The notes beneath the pieces were generated by a model that made no database searches, was not told the origin of the DNA, and saw only the letters and a program-made list of their open reading frames with translations. Shown piece by piece: positions 7,355-9,043 of a DNA stretch of 9,043 nt. The DNA lies in assembly GCA_025353235.1 (NCBI GenBank), contig JANXQZ010000574.1, positions 1 through 9,043 on the forward strand. The letters are read 5' to 3'. Numbering within the stretch: the stretch's first letter is position 1; every line of letters begins with the position of its first letter. The position numbers and the translations under genes were made by a program. This DNA is from Bryobacterales bacterium. GTDB lineage: Bacteria; Acidobacteriota; Terriglobia; Bryobacterales; Bryobacteraceae.

Positions 7355-8479
7355 ATGACAAACAAGAGCGGGGTAAGAGTATTGGTGGGCACGCGTAAGG
7401 GCGCGTTCATCCTAACGTCGGATGAAAAGCGGCATCAGTGGGATGTCAGCGGACCTCATTTCGGGGGTTGGGAGATCTACCACGTCAAGGGGTCCCCGGC
7501 AGACCCGAATCGGTTGTATGCGTCGCAGTCCAGCGGCTGGTTCGGGCAGTTGATCCAGCGCTCCGATGACGGCGGTAAGACTTGGGCGCCAGTGGATAAC
7601 AAGTTCCTTTACGACGGAGTTCCCGGTACGCATCAGTGGTACGACGGCACGCCACACCCATGGGAGTTCAAACGAGTCTGGCATCTGGAACCGTCGCTCA
7701 CCGATCCAGATACGGTCTACGCAGGGATTGAAGATGCCGCAATATTCCGCTCTGCGGACGGCGGCAAGTCCTGGGGGGAGCTCTCCGGATTGCGCGGGCA
7801 TGGCTCGGGGCCGGGTTGGGCTCCAGGGGCGGGTGGGATGTGCCTGCACACAATCATTCTGGATCCGAGCGACCCGGCACGAATCTTCATCGCCATCTCT
7901 GCCGCAGGAGCTTTCCGCACCGACGATGGCGGCCAGACGTGGAAGCCCATCAACCGCGGACTGAACTCCCTACACATTCCCGACCCGACTGCGGAAGTAG
8001 GGCACTGCGTTCACCACATCGCGATGCATCCTTCGCGCCCGGGCGTGCTCTTCATGCAGAAACACTGGGACGTGATGCGCAGCGACGACGCAGGCGATCA
8101 GTGGCACGAGATCAGCGGAAACCTGCCCACCGATTTCGGATTCGTGCTGGACATTCACGCGCACGAGCCGGAGACGATTTACGTGGTCCCGATCAAGAGT
8201 GACTCGGAGCATTATCCGCCAGAAGGAAAGCTGCGCGTATACCGCAGCCGGACTGGCGGAAACGAATGGGAAGCGCTTACTAAAGGGCTGCCGCAAAGCG
8301 ATTGCTACGTGAACGTGTTGCGCGATGCGATGGCGGTGGACTCGCTCGATTCGTGCGGCGTTTATTTCGGGACCACGGGCGGCCAAATCTACGCCTCCGC
8401 CGATGCGGGAGACAATTGGGCTCCCATCGTGCGGGATCTTCCGGCTGTGCTGTCCGTGGAGGTGCAGACACTGGCATGA
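7355..8479 (+). CDS. BNR/Asp-box beta-propeller protein (sialidase/sortilin-like fold)
   Basis: This 374-residue protein lacks a signal peptide and is probably cytoplasmic. It opens with [14 protein letters not shown] and contains Asp-boxes (S/T-x-D-x-G-x-x-W) near residues 70-77, 133-140, 189-196, 243-250 and 348-355, plus a degenerate sixth at 298-305 where Thr replaces Asp. These mark the blades of a six- to seven-bladed propeller. Such proteins are often labelled exo-alpha-sialidase or glycosyl hydrolase, but I see no FRIP motif or clear arginine triad of true sialidases, so the enzyme name is not supported. Conserved-looking His/Trp stretches ([20 protein letters not shown], 91-110; [11 protein letters not shown], 216-226) could form a ligand or metal site; this is speculation. 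The stop overlaps the start of the MoaD-like gene in ATGA, so the two are almost certainly translated together. The function is unknown. Confidence 0.9.
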   Translation: MTNKSGVRVLVGTRKGAFILTSDEKRHQWDVSGPHFGGWEIYHVKGSPADPNRLYASQSSGWFGQLIQRSDDGGKTWAPVDNKFLYDGVPGTHQWYDGTPHPWEFKRVWHLEPSLTDPDTVYAGIEDAAIFRSADGGKSWGELSGLRGHGSGPGWAPGAGGMCLHTIILDPSDPARIFIAISAAGAFRTDDGGQTWKPINRGLNSLHIPDPTAEVGHCVHHIAMHPSRPGVLFMQKHWDVMRSDDAGDQWHEISGNLPTDFGFVLDIHAHEPETIYVVPIKSDSEHYPPEGKLRVYRSRTGGNEWEALTKGLPQSDCYVNVLRDAMAVDSLDSCGVYFGTTGGQIYASADAGDNWAPIVRDLPAVLSVEVQTLA

Positions 8480-8772
8480 TTCGAGTGATCATCCCTGGGC
8501 ACCTGCGAACCCTAGCGCACGTTGAAAGCGAGGTGGAGCTCGAAGTTGCTGGTGAAGTGACGCAGCGCTCGATTCTCAATGCTCTTGAGGCTCGCTATCC
8601 AATGCTAAGCGGGACGATCCGGGACCACGTGACCCAACAGCGGCGACCGTTCTTGCGCTTTTTCGCCTGCTCGGAAGATCTATCGCATGAGCCGCCGGAC
8701 GCCCCGCTTCCCGAAGCGGTCGCGTCGGGAGCAGAGCCGTTCCTGATCATTGGAGCTATTGCCGGAGGTTAA
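8476..8772 (+). CDS. MoaD/ThiS-like ubiquitin-fold protein with C-terminal Gly-Gly
   Basis: The protein has 98 residues and begins [14 protein letters not shown], the first beta strands of a beta-grasp fold. It has the [17 protein letters not shown] helix (about 34-50), [14 protein letters not shown] (56-69), and ends in [12 protein letters not shown]. The terminal diglycine is the hallmark of MoaD/ThiS sulfur carriers, which are adenylated by an E1-like enzyme (MoeB/ThiF) and then carry a thiocarboxylate. The ATG overlaps the upstream stop (ATGA, 8476-8479), and GGAGGTG lies at 8458-8464, so translation is coupled to the BNR propeller gene. No MoaE, MoeB, ThiG or JAMM protease gene is in this window, so a role in molybdopterin or thiamine synthesis is not shown. 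It may be a carrier for another sulfur transfer or a protein modifier. Confidence 0.9.
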   Translation: MIRVIIPGHLRTLAHVESEVELEVAGEVTQRSILNALEARYPMLSGTIRDHVTQQRRPFLRFFACSEDLSHEPPDAPLPEAVASGAEPFLIIGAIAGG

Positions 8773-8786
8773 AACCGTCCTAGCAA

Positions 8787-8853
8787 TTGTAGGGCAGATT
8801 GTTAATCTGCAGCCGATTGTTAATCGGCTGCAGATTAACAATCTGCCCCACAA
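8787..8853. repeat. Large intergenic palindrome built of three hairpins (REP/MITE-like)
   Basis: Bases 8792-8818 and 8822-8848 are perfect 27-nt inverted arms around a GTT loop. With one mismatch the pairing extends to 8787 and 8853. The arms are themselves made of smaller palindromes, each with a 3-nt loop: 8794-8810 (GCAGATT/AATCTGC), 8811-8829 (AGCCGATT/AATCGGCT) and 8830-8846 (GCAGATT/AATCTGC). The core GATTGTTAATC occurs twice directly and once inverted. Position just after the MoaD-like stop would suit a terminator, but no T-run follows. It resembles the interspersed palindromic repeats of Acidobacteriota genomes; copy number cannot be judged from one window. Confidence 0.8.
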
Positions 8854-8854
8854 A

Positions 8855-8892
8855 GCGGCATCTCCCTCGTTCAGCAGAGAAGGAGGTGTCGC
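8855..8892 (+). promoter_or_regulatory. Hairpin sequestering a consensus Shine-Dalgarno
   Basis: Bases 8855-8868 can pair with 8879-8892 in RNA over 14 positions, with two G-U pairs, one mismatch and a 10-nt loop. The right arm contains AAGGAGGTG (8880-8888), an essentially perfect match to the 16S 3' end, so the hairpin would hide it. No ATG, GTG or TTG follows at proper spacing; only CTG 8894 does, opening a 19-codon frame that ends at TAA 8951-8953. It may be a leader of the downstream permease or chance structure. Confidence 0.35.
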
Positions 8893-8965
8893 TCTGATCA
8901 GCACAATCCTTGGCGATTCCGAAGTTCCATTCCGGCGGGCAAGGTGCGGTTAAACTGAAATCGAC

Positions 8966-9043
8966 GTGAACACAATTGGATTTCTAGAAACCCTGTGGCA
9001 GGACCTGCGCTATGGAGTCCGCCTGCTCACTCGCAACCCCGGC
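8966..9043 (+). CDS. ABC transporter permease, MacB/ADOP-like, N-terminus (3' partial)
   Basis: The 26 visible codons from GTG 8966 to the window edge read MNTIGFLETLWQDLRYGVRL followed by LTRNPG. The pattern W-x-DLRYG-x-R-x-L-x-x-NPG is the standard cytoplasmic N-terminus of the large 'ADOP' permeases (MacB-like with FtsX domains) that are highly multiplied in Acidobacteriota. An in-frame TAA at 8951-8953 limits the start to GTG 8966, the only usual start codon after it. There is no clear ribosome site directly before it. The membrane helices and the FtsX domain lie beyond the window. The substrate is unknown; the family exports macrolides, peptides or lipoproteins. Confidence 0.78.
   Translation, partial: MNTIGFLETLWQDLRYGVRLLTRNPG

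Noticed and set aside
8302..8475. N-terminal extension of the MoaD-like protein by 58 residues
   Set aside because: The extension overlaps the BNR protein coding region and has Arg-rich antiframe composition; the ATG at 8476 begins the beta-grasp fold and forms the ATGA coupling.
7355..8479. Assignment of the BNR protein as a true sialidase
   Set aside because: Asp-boxes occur in many propellers; the FRIP motif and an arginine triad were not seen, and there is no signal peptide or carbohydrate gene nearby.
8792..8848. Palindrome as a Rho-independent terminator
   Set aside because: No run of T follows on either strand, so only a repeat call is supported.
8750..8953. Open frame of 67 codons across the palindrome
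   Set aside because: It is mostly translation of the inverted repeat and overlaps the MoaD-like 3' end; it has no ribosome site or domain.

Overview
The window is about 9 kb of moderately GC-rich, densely packed bacterial chromosome. The best guess is an Acidobacteriota genome of the Solibacter/Bryobacter type. This is an inference from three things: a Ser/Thr kinase fused to a TolB-like beta-propeller, the start of an 'ADOP'-type ABC permease at the right edge (DLRYGVRLLTRNPG), and an elaborate intergenic palindrome of a kind common in such genomes. I saw no rRNA, tRNA, CRISPR array, transposase or prophage gene.

Layout, left to right: (1) the 3' part of a membrane-anchored Ser/Thr protein kinase with a C-terminal SPDG-repeat propeller (+, 5' end outside the window). 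(2) A YeaE-like aldo/keto reductase (+), whose ATG lies 23 bp inside the kinase gene. (3) A secreted YtcJ-like metal-dependent amidohydrolase (-), convergent with the reductase and 1 bp from it. (4) A 128-residue four-helix membrane protein (+), divergent from the amidohydrolase with only 18 bp between start codons. (5) An outer-membrane beta-barrel protein with a very basic periplasmic segment (-), overlapping the membrane-protein gene tail to tail by 21 bp. (6) A secreted M28 zinc peptidase (-), whose frame is cut by an in-frame TAG 18 codons before the next stop. (7) A BNR/Asp-box propeller protein (+) coupled through an ATGA overlap to (8) a MoaD/ThiS-like protein ending in Gly-Gly (+). 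(9) A spacer with a 27-bp perfect palindrome and a second hairpin that hides a consensus Shine-Dalgarno. (10) The first 26 codons of an ABC transporter permease (+).

The genes do not form one obvious pathway. Two pairs look transcriptionally linked: kinase with reductase, and BNR propeller with MoaD-like protein. The second pair is the best candidate for an undescribed system: a ubiquitin-fold protein with a diglycine tail, made from the same message as a propeller of unknown function, with no molybdopterin or thiamine gene in view. The other strong observation is the nonsense codon in the M28 peptidase, because the sequence after the TAG still reads as a typical M28 C-terminal helix.
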